Positions 42,271 through 51,562 of a stretch of 64,000 nucleotides of DNA are shown piece after piece. Within the stretch, counting starts at the first letter, position 1. Each line of letters opens with the position of its first letter. Origin of the DNA: DT-111 sp965263225 (GTDB lineage: Bacteria > Bacteroidota > Bacteroidia > Chitinophagales > Saprospiraceae); the NCBI GenBank assembly GCA_965263225.1, contig CBDHHG010000051.1, positions 620,001 through 684,000 on the forward strand, written 5' to 3'. Made by a program: the position numbers and the translations under genes. Below the pieces are notes generated by a model that saw only the letters and a list, made by a program, of their open reading frames with translations, did not search any database and had not been told where the DNA came from.

Positions 42271-43740
42271 ATGAATAGAGATCTTTTTAAGATAGCAGAA
42301 AAACAATCCCGGAGAAACTTCTTGACAAAGAGTTCCCTTGGCTTGGGAGCTATGGCCCTTGGAGCTATTGCCGGAGGAGGCCAATTGTTAGCTCAACAGT
42401 TGAGGGCACCTACCCCAACAGAGGCTCCGCCGATCGTGCCGAGTTTTCCAAATTTTCTCCCAAAAGCCAAGCGGATCGTTTACCTCTTTATGAGTGGAGG
42501 TCCCTCTCAAATGGATCTCTTCGATTACAAACCAGAGCTAAGAGGCGTACATGGGCAAAATCTTCCTGACTCCGTCCGGAAAGGGCAACGGCTAACAGGA
42601 ATGAGTGCAGGGCAGACGGCATTACCCATGGCTGCCTCTGCCTTCGAATTCCAGCAATATGGTAAATCTGGGGCTTGGGTAAGTGAACTGCTCCCCTACA
42701 CAGCCCAGGTCGTGGATGACCTCTGCTTCATCAAGACCATGTATACGGAAGCGATCAATCACGATCCCGCCATCACCTTCTTCCAATCCGGTAACCAAAT
42801 CGCAGGACGGCCATCGATTGGAGCCTGGGTAAGCTATGGCTTGGGCTCTCTAAATGAAAATCTACCAACCTTCATTGTACTAGTTTCGAAAAATGCTGGT
42901 GGACAACCCCTATACGCCAGACTATGGGGCAATGGGTTCCTGCCTACCCGACACCAAGGTGTACAATTTAGGTCTGGAAAGGATCCCGTATTATACCTCA
43001 ACAACCCCGAAGGTTATGACGGGATGGACAGGCGAGCCATGCTCAATTACCTGAAGAAGCTCAATCAATTCCAACGGGACGCCTACAATGATCCCGAGGT
43101 AGATAATCGAATTGCGCAATATGAAATGGCTTATAGAATGCAGACCGCCGTTCCAGAGGTTACAGATCTCTCTAACGAACCGGATTACATCTTCGAACGC
43201 TACGGCCCGGACAGTCGTGATCCTGGTACTTTCGCTGCAAACTGCTTACTGGCCAGAAAGCTGTTAGAGAAAAATGTGCGATTCGTCCAATTGTATCATC
43301 AAGGCTGGGATCAACACACTTATTTGAATGGGGGACTAAGGCATCAAGCTAAAAACACGGATCAAGCAACCGCTGCCCTGATCACTGATCTAAAAGAGAG
43401 AGGACTGCTTGAAGATACACTAGTTATTTGGGGAGGAGAATTCGGTAGGACCGTGTATTCGCAGGGTAAGTTGACCGGTGAGAGTTATGGAAGGGATCAC
43501 CACCCACGATGCTTCACTATGTGGATGGCAGGGGCAGGCGTAAAAGCTGGCTTGACCTATGGTCGAACAGATGACTTTGGTTACAACATCCTGGAAAACC
43601 CAGTACATGTACACGATTTCCAGGCTACCTTAATGCACTTAATGGGCATCAATCATGAGCAACTGACTTTCAAATACCAAGGTCGACGATTTCGGTTGAC
43701 GGACGTGCATGGACATGTGGTTCATGATATCTTAAGTTAG
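42271..43740 (+). CDS. DUF1501 sulfatase-like protein, Tat-exported
   Basis: The 489-residue protein has a twin-arginine signal (QSRRNFLTKSSLGLGAMALG, about 14-33) and should be exported folded. The body is a DUF1501 domain, related to the alkaline-phosphatase/sulfatase fold: GGPSQMDLFDYKP (about 76-88) gives the first metal-site Asp, WDQHTYLNGG (about 350) and GGEFGRTVYSQGK (about 390) with the later GRDHHPRCFTMW stretch give the other metal ligands. DUF1501 genes usually lie beside DUF1549/DUF1553 genes, as here. The substrate is unknown; carbohydrate processing outside the inner membrane is inferred. Confidence 0.9.
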   Translation: MNRDLFKIAEKQSRRNFLTKSSLGLGAMALGAIAGGGQLLAQQLRAPTPTEAPPIVPSFPNFLPKAKRIVYLFMSGGPSQMDLFDYKPELRGVHGQNLPDSVRKGQRLTGMSAGQTALPMAASAFEFQQYGKSGAWVSELLPYTAQVVDDLCFIKTMYTEAINHDPAITFFQSGNQIAGRPSIGAWVSYGLGSLNENLPTFIVLVSKNAGGQPLYARLWGNGFLPTRHQGVQFRSGKDPVLYLNNPEGYDGMDRRAMLNYLKKLNQFQRDAYNDPEVDNRIAQYEMAYRMQTAVPEVTDLSNEPDYIFERYGPDSRDPGTFAANCLLARKLLEKNVRFVQLYHQGWDQHTYLNGGLRHQAKNTDQATAALITDLKERGLLEDTLVIWGGEFGRTVYSQGKLTGESYGRDHHPRCFTMWMAGAGVKAGLTYGRTDDFGYNILENPVHVHDFQATLMHLMGINHEQLTFKYQGRRFRLTDVHGHVVHDILS

Positions 43741-43837
43741 GAACTATAGCCTAAGACTTTAGGTCATGGTTCAAGACAGAATTTCGGACAAATTTGTAGT
43801 GGAAAGCTTGCGTTATTTAGCTTAACTTCCTGCTGCC

Positions 43838-44656
43838 ATGCTTTATCAGGAATATCAAGCTAGTCCGCCACTTCGGCCCTATATTCATTGCATTTGGACC
43901 CTAGAACATCAGCCAATACGCACCTCAGCTAATAAGGCAGTGGAAAGAATATTGCCTGATGGCCAAATGGAAATGATATTTCACTTAGGTGGCCGATTCT
44001 TGCAGCTCGAAGGAGGAAAGGAAAGACTTCAAGCTAGAAGCTTTCTGTACGGCCAGCTCCACCACTACCTGGACTTGATCCCATCTACCGATGCTAAGAT
44101 TATTGCCATTCGATTCCGTCCCTATGGCCTTTTTCCATTTGTTCCATTATCGCCAAAAGAATTTCAGTCACAGCAAATCAGTTTGCCGGATTTATTTGGT
44201 AGCAGCGGTAGAGCATTGGAAGAACAAGTCAATGATGCACCAGATACCTCTGCCGCTATCCGCACCATAGAAGTCTTTCTTTTGAATCAGCTAGTTCACT
44301 TTACAAAACCAGATCCGTTAGTCGTACATGTAAGCGAGCTAATTGCCCGTAATGGTGGGATTGGTGACATTAAAGACATTCTCCGCTCCCTTAAAATCAG
44401 TCCGCGACACCTTCAAAGGAAGTTCTTGGAAGTGACTGGCACAAAGCCTAAAACGCTGGCTCGAATCACGAGGTTGCAAAAGGTAATTCGTTTGGTGCAG
44501 CATCAGTCATGCTCCTCTCTAACAGAAATTAGTCTGGAAGCTGGCTATTTTGATCAAGCCCATTTTATTCGAGATTTTAAGCGTTTTGCTGGCCAGCCCC
44601 CTCGCCAATTCTTCCAACAACAAAACGAATTAAACGAGCAGTTTATGGGTACTTAA
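43838..44656 (+). CDS. AraC-family regulator with DUF6597-like sensor domain
   Basis: The 272-residue protein has an N-terminal sensor domain (about 1-150, opening YQEYQASPPLRPYIHCIW, DUF6597-like) and a C-terminal AraC double helix-turn-helix (about 165-265) with ISPRHLQRKFLEVTGTKPKTLARITRLQKV and LTEISLEAGYFDQAHFIRDFKRFAGQPPRQF. It is likely a ligand-responsive activator, possibly of the lipoprotein gene that follows after 53 bases on the same strand. The signal it reads is unknown. Confidence 0.88.
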   Translation: MLYQEYQASPPLRPYIHCIWTLEHQPIRTSANKAVERILPDGQMEMIFHLGGRFLQLEGGKERLQARSFLYGQLHHYLDLIPSTDAKIIAIRFRPYGLFPFVPLSPKEFQSQQISLPDLFGSSGRALEEQVNDAPDTSAAIRTIEVFLLNQLVHFTKPDPLVVHVSELIARNGGIGDIKDILRSLKISPRHLQRKFLEVTGTKPKTLARITRLQKVIRLVQHQSCSSLTEISLEAGYFDQAHFIRDFKRFAGQPPRQFFQQQNELNEQFMGT

Positions 44657-44709
44657 GATATGTCGCTTTTGTACAATTTTTCTCTTGGCGGGGACATTAG
44701 TTTTGTTCT

Positions 44710-45204
44710 ATGAAAAATAAAAACAAAAGACAAACTGCAATCCTACTGATCGCCATGGGGCTATTAAGCGCTTGTGTTACCCAAAAGGATATTGCATCCA
44801 CTGCTGCCACTCCCTTCGATAACCTAATAGGACAATGGGAAGGCCCCTTGGGAGGTGGAACTTTCATCGAGAAATGGGAAAAAAGGTCTGGAGACTACCT
44901 TCAAGGAGAAGCATTTTGGATTCGAGGTGGTGATACCATTTTGACCGAAGACATCAGCATAAGAAAGCTTGGTATCCATTGGGCTTATATTGCTATTATC
45001 AACAATTCTGCACCAACTCTATTTACGGCTACAGCACTTGAGGACGACAAGTGGGTCTTTAAAAACCCGGAACATGACTATCCTCAGGAAGTTGGATATG
45101 AACTCAAAAGCAAACATGAACTACAAGCCTGGACCGATGGAAAATCCAAGGGCAAAGCTAGGAAAGATGAGTACTTCCTGAAGCGGGCAACTTCAAATAA
45201 ATGA
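44710..45204 (+). CDS. DUF6265-like small lipoprotein
   Basis: The 164-residue product has the signal MKNKNKRQTAILLIAMGLLSAC, so Cys22 is predicted to be lipidated. The mature part (GQWEGPLGGGTFIEKWEKRSGDYLQGEAF, then strands about every ten residues) resembles DUF6265, a small beta-barrel-like domain of Bacteroidota. No catalytic residues were identified. It follows the AraC gene by 53 bases and could be its target. Confidence 0.78.
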   Translation: MKNKNKRQTAILLIAMGLLSACVTQKDIASTAATPFDNLIGQWEGPLGGGTFIEKWEKRSGDYLQGEAFWIRGGDTILTEDISIRKLGIHWAYIAIINNSAPTLFTATALEDDKWVFKNPEHDYPQEVGYELKSKHELQAWTDGKSKGKARKDEYFLKRATSNK

Positions 45205-45229
45205 TCTCCAACTATTGGCATTCCTCCCT

Positions 45230-45397
45230 CTACCCCAACCAATTCAAAATAGTTCTTCCGATAATATATATCACAGGGAAAAAGGTTAAACAGGCAATCG
45301 CGATGAGAGCAGAGTAGAGTCTTTCTTTATCAAGCATTGTCTCTTCCTTTTTCCTTTGTTCTACGTAGGAAAATGGCTTCAGGTTTTCATTCGTCAT
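45230..45397 (-). CDS. Small single-pass membrane protein, 55 residues
   Basis: An ATG at 45397 opens 55 codons ending at TAG (45232-45230). The product (N-terminal half polar: NENLKPFSYVEQRKKEETML) has one strongly hydrophobic helix at about 31-47 (LIAIACLTFFPVIYIIG) and ends NWLG. It is too short for most gene callers. It lies on the same strand as the YeeE/YedE pair, 89 bases beyond it, and is convergent with the 44710 gene. Coding is supported by the clean hydrophobic segment; function unknown. Confidence 0.5.
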   Translation of the reverse strand: MTNENLKPFSYVEQRKKEETMLDKERLYSALIAIACLTFFPVIYIIGRTILNWLG

Positions 45398-45486
45398 GAT
45401 TTTTGGTTTTTATGGGTTCAGGGGCGTATTCTTACTTTTAGTCAATTGAATTCAAGAATTGTCCTTAGGTCGATTTGATAATTGTT

Positions 45487-45900
45487 TTAGTGTGGTAGAT
45501 GCTCTCGAAATCGACCGTAAACATACACTCCGAATAAAGCCCCCACTAAGATCGGAAGAGCTGCCATATAGCCGGTACCCATAAGTGCAAAAATGGGCGC
45601 TACACAGAGCCCTGTTAAGACCCAGCCAAACCCAAACAGTACCCCTCCGATTACATGAGCTGTGGGCTGCAAGGGCTTTTTTTGGATGATAATATTCTGT
45701 CCTGAGAAGGTCTGAAGTTGAAACCTCTTAACGAGTAAGACCGTGAGGCTTCCCACCAAAACGGCCGATCCAAATATCCCAAACATATGGAAAGACTGCA
45801 GTCGAAACATTTCTTGAATCCGAAACCAACTTAGAGCTTCGGATTTAACGATTAATGCCCCGAAGTACATACCAGCAAGCAAGAACTTAAGGTTTTTCAT
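45487..45900 (-). CDS. YeeE/YedE-type (DUF6691) transport subunit
   Basis: The 137-residue membrane protein has four helices and the family hallmark in the third region, GVLFGFGWVLTGLCVAPIFALMGTGY (conserved Cys near 107). It is the short half of a split YeeE/YedE transporter; the fused or paired form imports thiosulfate or related sulfur compounds via conserved cysteines. Its partner, the 45911 gene, lies 10 bases upstream. Sulfur transport is inferred from the family. Confidence 0.88.
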   Translation of the reverse strand: MKNLKFLLAGMYFGALIVKSEALSWFRIQEMFRLQSFHMFGIFGSAVLVGSLTVLLVKRFQLQTFSGQNIIIQKKPLQPTAHVIGGVLFGFGWVLTGLCVAPIFALMGTGYMAALPILVGALFGVYVYGRFREHLPH

Positions 45901-45910
45901 AGCGCAAATA

Positions 45911-46474
45911 TCAAGTTAGAAAATGGGGTAAAAGGAAAAAGGTGAAGAACATCCCACCTCCAAAGAAGGCTAAAACTGCCAGGAAGGAAGATTTACTCAT
46001 CATCGACAAACCCATAAAGCCATGACCCGAGGTGCAGCCACCTGCATATCGAACTCCGAAGCCAACCAGGAAACCTCCTACTAAAGTGAATACCCAATAC
46101 CTAGCTCCTGTCCAATTGGATGCTCCAAAGATTTCACGGGGCATCATCCCCTGAAAATCAGAAAGCCCCAGTAGCTCTAGGTCCTCCACCGTAGCCAAGG
46201 CAATGGTGATTTGCTCTGGATTATAAAAATAGCGAAAACAAATAGCTGCCCCCAGGCATACACCTGCGGCAAAAGCAATATTCCAATACCCCGTTCGAAT
46301 ATCATATTGAAAGTAGGCAGCCTTGGAGGGTAGTAGGGCACAGAGATGCTTGAGGCTTGAGGAAGCTCCTAACATTCTATTTCCCCAAAAGAGCAGTAGT
46401 GGGATCGTTGCGCCCATCAATGGCCCGACAATATACCATGGCCAGGGGTCATGTAAAAGATCAAAAGTTTTCAT
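45911..46474 (-). CDS. YeeE/YedE transporter, longer subunit
   Basis: The 187-residue membrane protein has about four or five helices. The family motif GGCTSGHGFMGLSMMSKSS (about 146-164) carries the conserved cysteine thought to pass the sulfur substrate. With the 45487 gene, 10 bases downstream, it makes a complete split YeeE/YedE transporter. No sulfurtransferase or rhodanese gene is beside it in this window. Confidence 0.9.
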   Translation of the reverse strand: MKTFDLLHDPWPWYIVGPLMGATIPLLLFWGNRMLGASSSLKHLCALLPSKAAYFQYDIRTGYWNIAFAAGVCLGAAICFRYFYNPEQITIALATVEDLELLGLSDFQGMMPREIFGASNWTGARYWVFTLVGGFLVGFGVRYAGGCTSGHGFMGLSMMSKSSFLAVLAFFGGGMFFTFFLLPHFLT

Positions 46475-46597
46475 TTGGTTATTGCTGATTATGGGCGCAA
46501 TTAAGTACCCTTTTGGGGTAGATCAAAGCTTAGATGAGTACTTGACACACCTTTTCTGACCAAATGTCAGCATCTTGAGTAAGTGGGAATCACTCAA

Positions 46598-47740
46598 CTA
46601 TTGATCGTCAAGGTACAGTAGTACTTTTTCAAGAACTTCTTCAGCGGAGTAGGGTAAATTGGCTTGTCCAATGTTGGCAGCGATCAATATCCCTTTATTT
46701 GGTTCAAAAACAAGCAACGAACCATAAAAGCCACCATGGCCATAAAAGATCTGCTTCCCAAAATGATATTCGTATATACCTAAGCCAGAGTTTCCACCTA
46801 AGGCTTGGGTAGCACTAACATCCAGCATTTGCTCCAAGCTTGATTTGTGCCTGAGCAGCCGCAGAGAAAACAAGCCTTTAGCAAACTTAGCCAAATCCTC
46901 AGTTGTAGACACCAAACCACCTCCAGCCCATTCATAGGAAGTATTGACTTTTTGGGTCATATTAATGCGATTTAAATAGGCATCGATCCTTCCTTCCTGA
47001 ATCACAGCAGGTTCATAATACTCAAAATACGTTCGGGTCATCTCCATTGGGATTAGGATTCTCTCCCGAATGATCTCTGTCAAAGTTTTCCGATAGTGCG
47101 TTTCGAGGATAAAACCGAGCAGCATATAGTTCATATCGGAGTAATGATACCCCTTTCCAGGGCGGTTCTTCGCCTTTTTGTGTAGCCCCAATCGAAAAAA
47201 CCTCTGGATGATCTTGGCAGGACTATAGTGTCTTTTTTTGTGGAAGTAAACACTCAGGTTGAACCGAAGTGATGCATCAGTAAAGAGATCGGCAATACCC
47301 GAAGTGTGTTGCAATAGCATCCTAATGCTGATCTCACTGCTGTAGCTGTTTCGTTTAATCTGGTGTATTTCCTCGAAGCGAATGGAATCGATATTGGATA
47401 GATAATTGGATACCTTGTCATCAAGTTCCAGATGCCCATCTTCTATCAATTGCATAATCAAGGTAGCTACTACCGTTTTGGTGATGCTGGCTACGTTGAA
47501 CTGAAAATGTTCGTTGACCAGCGTGTTAGCACTGCCAATCGTACCAACTCCTTCATGAATAGATTTTCCTGTGGCTCCATTCTCGGCAAACAGCAAAAAG
47601 CTATGCACGGGCCGCTTACCTGCCTCACGCAAATAGGATTCCATCATAGGCCGTATCGTACTCGAGGACTGGCAATGGCCTTCGGGCAGATAGAGTATTA
47701 GAGAAAGCAGGGCGGTAAGAAAATAATTAGATTGTTTCAT
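46598..47740 (-). CDS. Beta-lactamase-fold (class C-like) serine hydrolase
   Basis: With ATG at 47740 (signal MKQSNYFLTALLSLILYLPEGHC) the protein has 380 residues and is exported. It carries the penicillin-binding/class C triad: SITK (Ser and Lys, in NVASITKTVVATL), YSDMN (Tyr), and a C-terminal HGG (YGHGGFYGSL). Such proteins can be D-Ala-D-Ala peptidases, esterases or beta-lactamase relatives; the sequence cannot say which. It lies 115 bases downstream of a membrane LytTR regulator on the same strand, the same order as the second module at 55850. Confidence 0.9.
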   Translation of the reverse strand: MKQSNYFLTALLSLILYLPEGHCQSSSTIRPMMESYLREAGKRPVHSFLLFAENGATGKSIHEGVGTIGSANTLVNEHFQFNVASITKTVVATLIMQLIEDGHLELDDKVSNYLSNIDSIRFEEIHQIKRNSYSSEISIRMLLQHTSGIADLFTDASLRFNLSVYFHKKRHYSPAKIIQRFFRLGLHKKAKNRPGKGYHYSDMNYMLLGFILETHYRKTLTEIIRERILIPMEMTRTYFEYYEPAVIQEGRIDAYLNRINMTQKVNTSYEWAGGGLVSTTEDLAKFAKGLFSLRLLRHKSSLEQMLDVSATQALGGNSGLGIYEYHFGKQIFYGHGGFYGSLLVFEPNKGILIAANIGQANLPYSAEEVLEKVLLYLDDQ

Positions 47741-47855
47741 TCTAATCTGATTTGGTTTTATGGCACAAAGCAAGCCTGAACATCCACTAGATGCAAGCTC
47801 TATAGGAGTTAGCTCCCGTGAACTGTACCAAATTCGACCGTAAGGTGTAGGGGGA

Positions 47856-48683
47856 TCATTTCAGATTAGCGGAGAACCATTTCTTAAAGGCAGGCGCCTT
47901 GGTCCGACTGACAGTAACACTGGTCAGTAGGCCATCAGTTTCAGATAGATCAACAGAGAGTTTTCCATTCAACTCCTTGCTGAAACTGCGGATTATAGAT
48001 CGATGTACAAGATGTTGTCGGTTGAGTCTAAAGAAATGTTCACCGGGGAGTAGGAGTTCTATCTGCGTCAAAGAATCATCTAAGTAATGCTTCCCGCCAG
48101 TTGCAGTGAGCAACTGACTATATTCCCCAACTTTGACCACAGCAATTACCTCTGCAAAAGGAATTCTTATGGAGCCTTTATTTTGTTTAATGATAAACTC
48201 CTGCTGATCATCCTGCAGCCTCACTTCATCACTTCTACTAATTTCTAGAAATTTTAAGTAATAGAATCGTCCTACATAGAAAGTGTTCAGCGCTAGTATC
48301 CATATTAGGAAAATGAACAAATCGAAAGTATAGAAGTGGTCAGGTACTGGCGTATCTCTAAATCCCCAATTCAATACTTCGGTGCTAGCAATGATGAAGC
48401 CTAAACCTAAAAGGATCGACAGAAGAATTTGCCAGACAAGTCTTCTTACTAGGCCTTCTTCATAAGCAAAAGATCGATCGAGTCTAATAATTAGCATTCT
48501 AATCAACCACCAGCTTAGATACCCCTGGATGGTATCAACCAAATAGGTAATTAAGGTGAATTGATTGAATTGGATATTACTATAGGTCAAGTAATAGTTT
48601 AGGGCATTGATCAGTGGGATCAATATCAGGAATAACCTAATATCTTTGTATTCAACTGAGTCTGCTCCTCTTGGATTAGTCAT
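47856..48683 (-). CDS. Membrane-anchored LytTR-domain transcriptional regulator
   Basis: The 275-residue protein has four predicted membrane helices in its N-terminal half (about 13-145, with ILLSILLGLGFIIASTEVLNW and FIFLIWILALNTFY) and a cytoplasmic LytTR DNA-binding domain (about 165-270, opening FIIKQNKGSIRIPFAEVIAVVKVGEY and including FFRLNRQHLVHRSIIRSF). It should bind DNA directly from the membrane, and its likely target is the serine hydrolase gene 115 bases downstream. It has no kinase or receiver domain. Confidence 0.88.
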   Translation of the reverse strand: MTNPRGADSVEYKDIRLFLILIPLINALNYYLTYSNIQFNQFTLITYLVDTIQGYLSWWLIRMLIIRLDRSFAYEEGLVRRLVWQILLSILLGLGFIIASTEVLNWGFRDTPVPDHFYTFDLFIFLIWILALNTFYVGRFYYLKFLEISRSDEVRLQDDQQEFIIKQNKGSIRIPFAEVIAVVKVGEYSQLLTATGGKHYLDDSLTQIELLLPGEHFFRLNRQHLVHRSIIRSFSKELNGKLSVDLSETDGLLTSVTVSRTKAPAFKKWFSANLK

Positions 48684-48749
48684 GAGTCAATACAAGCTTT
48701 TCCTAGTCAAAGGTAGCTCATATATTTGATCGGTTCAGCTGTGGATTGG

Positions 48750-50390
48750 TCATGGAAATTGAATAGCCCCGATTCCAAGACGTTTCCCGATAGGCTGTCC
48801 GAGGATATCATGTCGTACCTCAAGTCCCAGCTTTAAACCGATAGAATCACCTGGAATTTTTGGAATTGGTAAGCCTTGGGCCTTGATCACATCACTATTT
48901 TGGGGTACCCATCGATACAGGTCGTCGAAACTAGCCTCGGCCCAAGCTGATTCAGTAATTATTTTGTCCTCGGGCTGAATCGAAGCTTCTTGTGGCCAGG
49001 CTTCTGCATGTAAAAAGAGATTATTGGTAAAAACAACTCTTCGAATTTTGTTGATTCCGTTTTGATCAGGCCGATATTGATCTCCTAGTACCCACTTTGC
49101 TTTACCCTGGATATAAAAGATATTGTTCATGATCAGTAAACCATCCGCAGCACGGTCAATGGCGAATTTAGCCACTATTGTAGAGTCAACAATGATCGTA
49201 TTGTTGTAAAAGTAGCTATTGAAAGGCCCCGTTCTTTTCTTTTTTCGCCCAACATAACCACTGAGCCAAAAAATCTTTCCTTCCTGAAAGGCACCCTCTT
49301 TTCCTTTCACTCTATAACCATCATTATAACTGAGGTTGTATCGGTAAGCGCAATTGTGGTTATTCCCTAAAATCTCACAAAACCCTCCGGCATTATGCTG
49401 GCTGATGTTATATTGAACAATTACATTTTCACAGTTAAAATCGATATGGCAGCCAGCTGAGTCTCCAGGTCCGTTAGCCCATTCAAAACGGTTATGCTCA
49501 ATGATGACGTCTGAAGATCCCCAGGTCCACAGTCCACTTCCTCTTCCCCACTTTCTGGAGTCATCCTTGCTCCCACTGTGACTGACGAGGTTTTGGCTAA
49601 TTCGACCATCTTTCACACCAGACATTTGAATTCCGGGACCTCCCGTATATCTTACTTCGCAATTTACAACCCAGAAGGACTGGATGTTTCTATTTCTTCC
49701 CGTAAGCTTGATACCCGTATGTGCTACATTTTCCACCTGACAATCTTGAATCCAAACATCTCTGACAACGGCCCCTATGGTCCGATTGATCACCCGAATT
49801 CCCCAGCCATAGCGCTGGGTTCCGTTGGCAGTGCGCACCTCCTCCTCTCCTCTCCGAAACCCCTTGTCCTCGTAGAAGACATCGGAAATACAGATTCGCT
49901 TTAACTGGATACCTTCGTAGGTGCCTTCTTTATCCGCTTTGACTAGCACCCCACATCGCATATCGGCTATTTCTCCTTCCTTTGTCTTAGCTATTCCTCC
50001 TTCCGCCTGTACATCCAAGTCTTCGATGATCACATGGGAACAATTCAGGACTAATACTCCATTGGCGTGGCCAGCGGCATCTATCTTTGCAGGTCCTAAA
50101 CCAGTTGGAGGTCCAATACGATAGGTACTTACCACGATGGGAGCCTCACTTTTGCCTCGCAGCCCTAGCAGTCGCAAGCTGCCTTGGAACACTTGATTGG
50201 CGGCTAACAACAGGGAATCTCCGGCCTGAAGTGGCAGCTTAGAGGCTTGTTGCAGGCTTTTGAGTGGCAGGAGAAGGGAAGTTCCAGGGTTTGTATCATT
50301 CCCGAAAGTGGAGTGCACAAAATAAGTTTTGGACGCTAGGCCATGAGGCCACAAAATCGCGCATAGTAAGATTATTAAAATTTGTTTCAT
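48750..50390 (-). CDS. Secreted right-handed parallel beta-helix protein
   Basis: Starting at ATG 50390 (signal MKQILIILLCAILWPHGLA) gives 546 residues. The body (about 40-480) shows the short turns of a parallel beta-helix, with many N-x-x-ASN-ladder repeats (VVNCEVRYTGGPGIQMSG, NRFEWANGPGDSAG, NGVLVLNCSHVIIEDLDV), as in polysaccharide lyases and pectinase-like proteins. No catalytic residues are clear and no sorting domain is visible at its C-terminus. It is probably a polysaccharide-binding or -cleaving exported protein. Confidence 0.85.
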   Translation of the reverse strand: MKQILIILLCAILWPHGLASKTYFVHSTFGNDTNPGTSLLLPLKSLQQASKLPLQAGDSLLLAANQVFQGSLRLLGLRGKSEAPIVVSTYRIGPPTGLGPAKIDAAGHANGVLVLNCSHVIIEDLDVQAEGGIAKTKEGEIADMRCGVLVKADKEGTYEGIQLKRICISDVFYEDKGFRRGEEEVRTANGTQRYGWGIRVINRTIGAVVRDVWIQDCQVENVAHTGIKLTGRNRNIQSFWVVNCEVRYTGGPGIQMSGVKDGRISQNLVSHSGSKDDSRKWGRGSGLWTWGSSDVIIEHNRFEWANGPGDSAGCHIDFNCENVIVQYNISQHNAGGFCEILGNNHNCAYRYNLSYNDGYRVKGKEGAFQEGKIFWLSGYVGRKKKRTGPFNSYFYNNTIIVDSTIVAKFAIDRAADGLLIMNNIFYIQGKAKWVLGDQYRPDQNGINKIRRVVFTNNLFLHAEAWPQEASIQPEDKIITESAWAEASFDDLYRWVPQNSDVIKAQGLPIPKIPGDSIGLKLGLEVRHDILGQPIGKRLGIGAIQFP

Positions 50391-50479
50391 CAAGTTGAAT
50401 TTCTTGCCAATATCACCCAAAGTCTACCTTTATCACAGCATAAAACCTTCAGTTGTAGGGTACAAATCCAGCAAAAGAA

Positions 50480-50519
50480 AAAGGATGCCATCAAGCGGTC
50501 AAGCCACTGGGCACCCTTT
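50480..50519 (-). terminator. Terminator of the fasciclin gene
   Basis: On the minus strand AAAGGGTGCC and GGCATCCTTT form a 10-bp stem with one G-U pair, followed by TTCTTTTGC. The two arms are at 50510-50519 and 50480-50489. It lies 48 bases past the fasciclin stop and before the beta-helix gene. Confidence 0.7.
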
Positions 50520-50566
50520 AATTGTTGAAACAAATGTAAAAGAGGTTGGCTCGTTAATTCCGGAGC

Positions 50567-51487
50567 CTATGGTGCAATAGATTCCACAATATTCTGTACT
50601 AAGTGGACAATACCATTTGTGGCTCCAATATCAGTTTGTATCACCTTCGCTCCTCCCACAAACACACCTTCATCGTTTACTATAATGGTCAACGTATTGC
50701 CAGTTAAAGTCGTCAATACTTGTCCGTTGAATAAATCTGCGGCAGCATATGACCCAGCTACCGCATGGTTCAGAATTGTAGTTCTCAGCGCCGTGGTAGG
50801 CAGGTCGAATAAAGCAACCAAGTCAGCAGCATCCAAGGCTGCAAAAGCATTATTGACTGGTGCAAAAACAGTCAATGGCCCTTCACCTGCCAAGGCACCT
50901 TCTAATTCAGCATTTTCAACTCCTCGTTCCAAGATCTGAAGTAAACTGTTGCGTTCAATGGCCTCTAAGACGGTTCCATAGCTGATCATTACATCAGGAT
51001 CTGGTCCAGCGCCATTTCCAGGTTCATTATCTCCACCTCCATTGTCCCCGCCATCTCCATTATCTGGTTCGCTACTGTTAATCACGAAAGGGACAAAATT
51101 TCGAGAAAGGCCACTACAGAATGCTGCTAATTGTACAGCCGCCGCATCTTGTCCAGCTTCAGCTGTAATCGTACCAATGTAGGAAAAGGACCAAACTCGA
51201 TAGCTTCCGGCGGCTAAGCTGGAGATATCAATGGAGTTCGATGCGCTCACGTACACAATAATGTTATTGGTATCGGTTACCAGATATTGATAAGGGCTAA
51301 CTTGTGGCCTCGTACTGAATCGGATAATCTCGGGTGTGTTGAGTGCCGTGTCCTGATAGACCAGTCCTGGCATTCCGCTTGTTGCTTTGACCGTTGCTCC
51401 TTCAAAGCAAAACTTCCCTTGGGCCTTTACCGCTCCCAAGCTGAGCAGTATCAGAAAGATAGTGGTGGAAAAGTATTTCTTGAACAT
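50567..51487 (-). CDS. Exported fasciclin-domain protein
   Basis: The 306-residue protein has a Sec signal (MFKKYFSTTIFLILLSLGAVKAQ), a preliminary domain (about 24-155), a Gly/Asp/Asn-rich linker (EPDNGDGGDNGGGDNEPGNG) and a C-terminal fasciclin (FAS1) domain (about 165-305) with the hallmarks LTVFAPVNNAFAALDAADL and the final NGIVHLVQNIVES. Fasciclin domains mediate adhesion or polysaccharide binding at cell surfaces. It is followed on the same strand by the beta-helix gene, after its own terminator. Confidence 0.92.
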   Translation of the reverse strand: MFKKYFSTTIFLILLSLGAVKAQGKFCFEGATVKATSGMPGLVYQDTALNTPEIIRFSTRPQVSPYQYLVTDTNNIIVYVSASNSIDISSLAAGSYRVWSFSYIGTITAEAGQDAAAVQLAAFCSGLSRNFVPFVINSSEPDNGDGGDNGGGDNEPGNGAGPDPDVMISYGTVLEAIERNSLLQILERGVENAELEGALAGEGPLTVFAPVNNAFAALDAADLVALFDLPTTALRTTILNHAVAGSYAAADLFNGQVLTTLTGNTLTIIVNDEGVFVGGAKVIQTDIGATNGIVHLVQNIVESIAP

Positions 51488-51562
51488 GAATCAGATGTTA
51501 GTGGGGGTAGTTATGTGAGATAAAAATGGGTACTCTCTATTTGCTATTCTTAACATACGACC

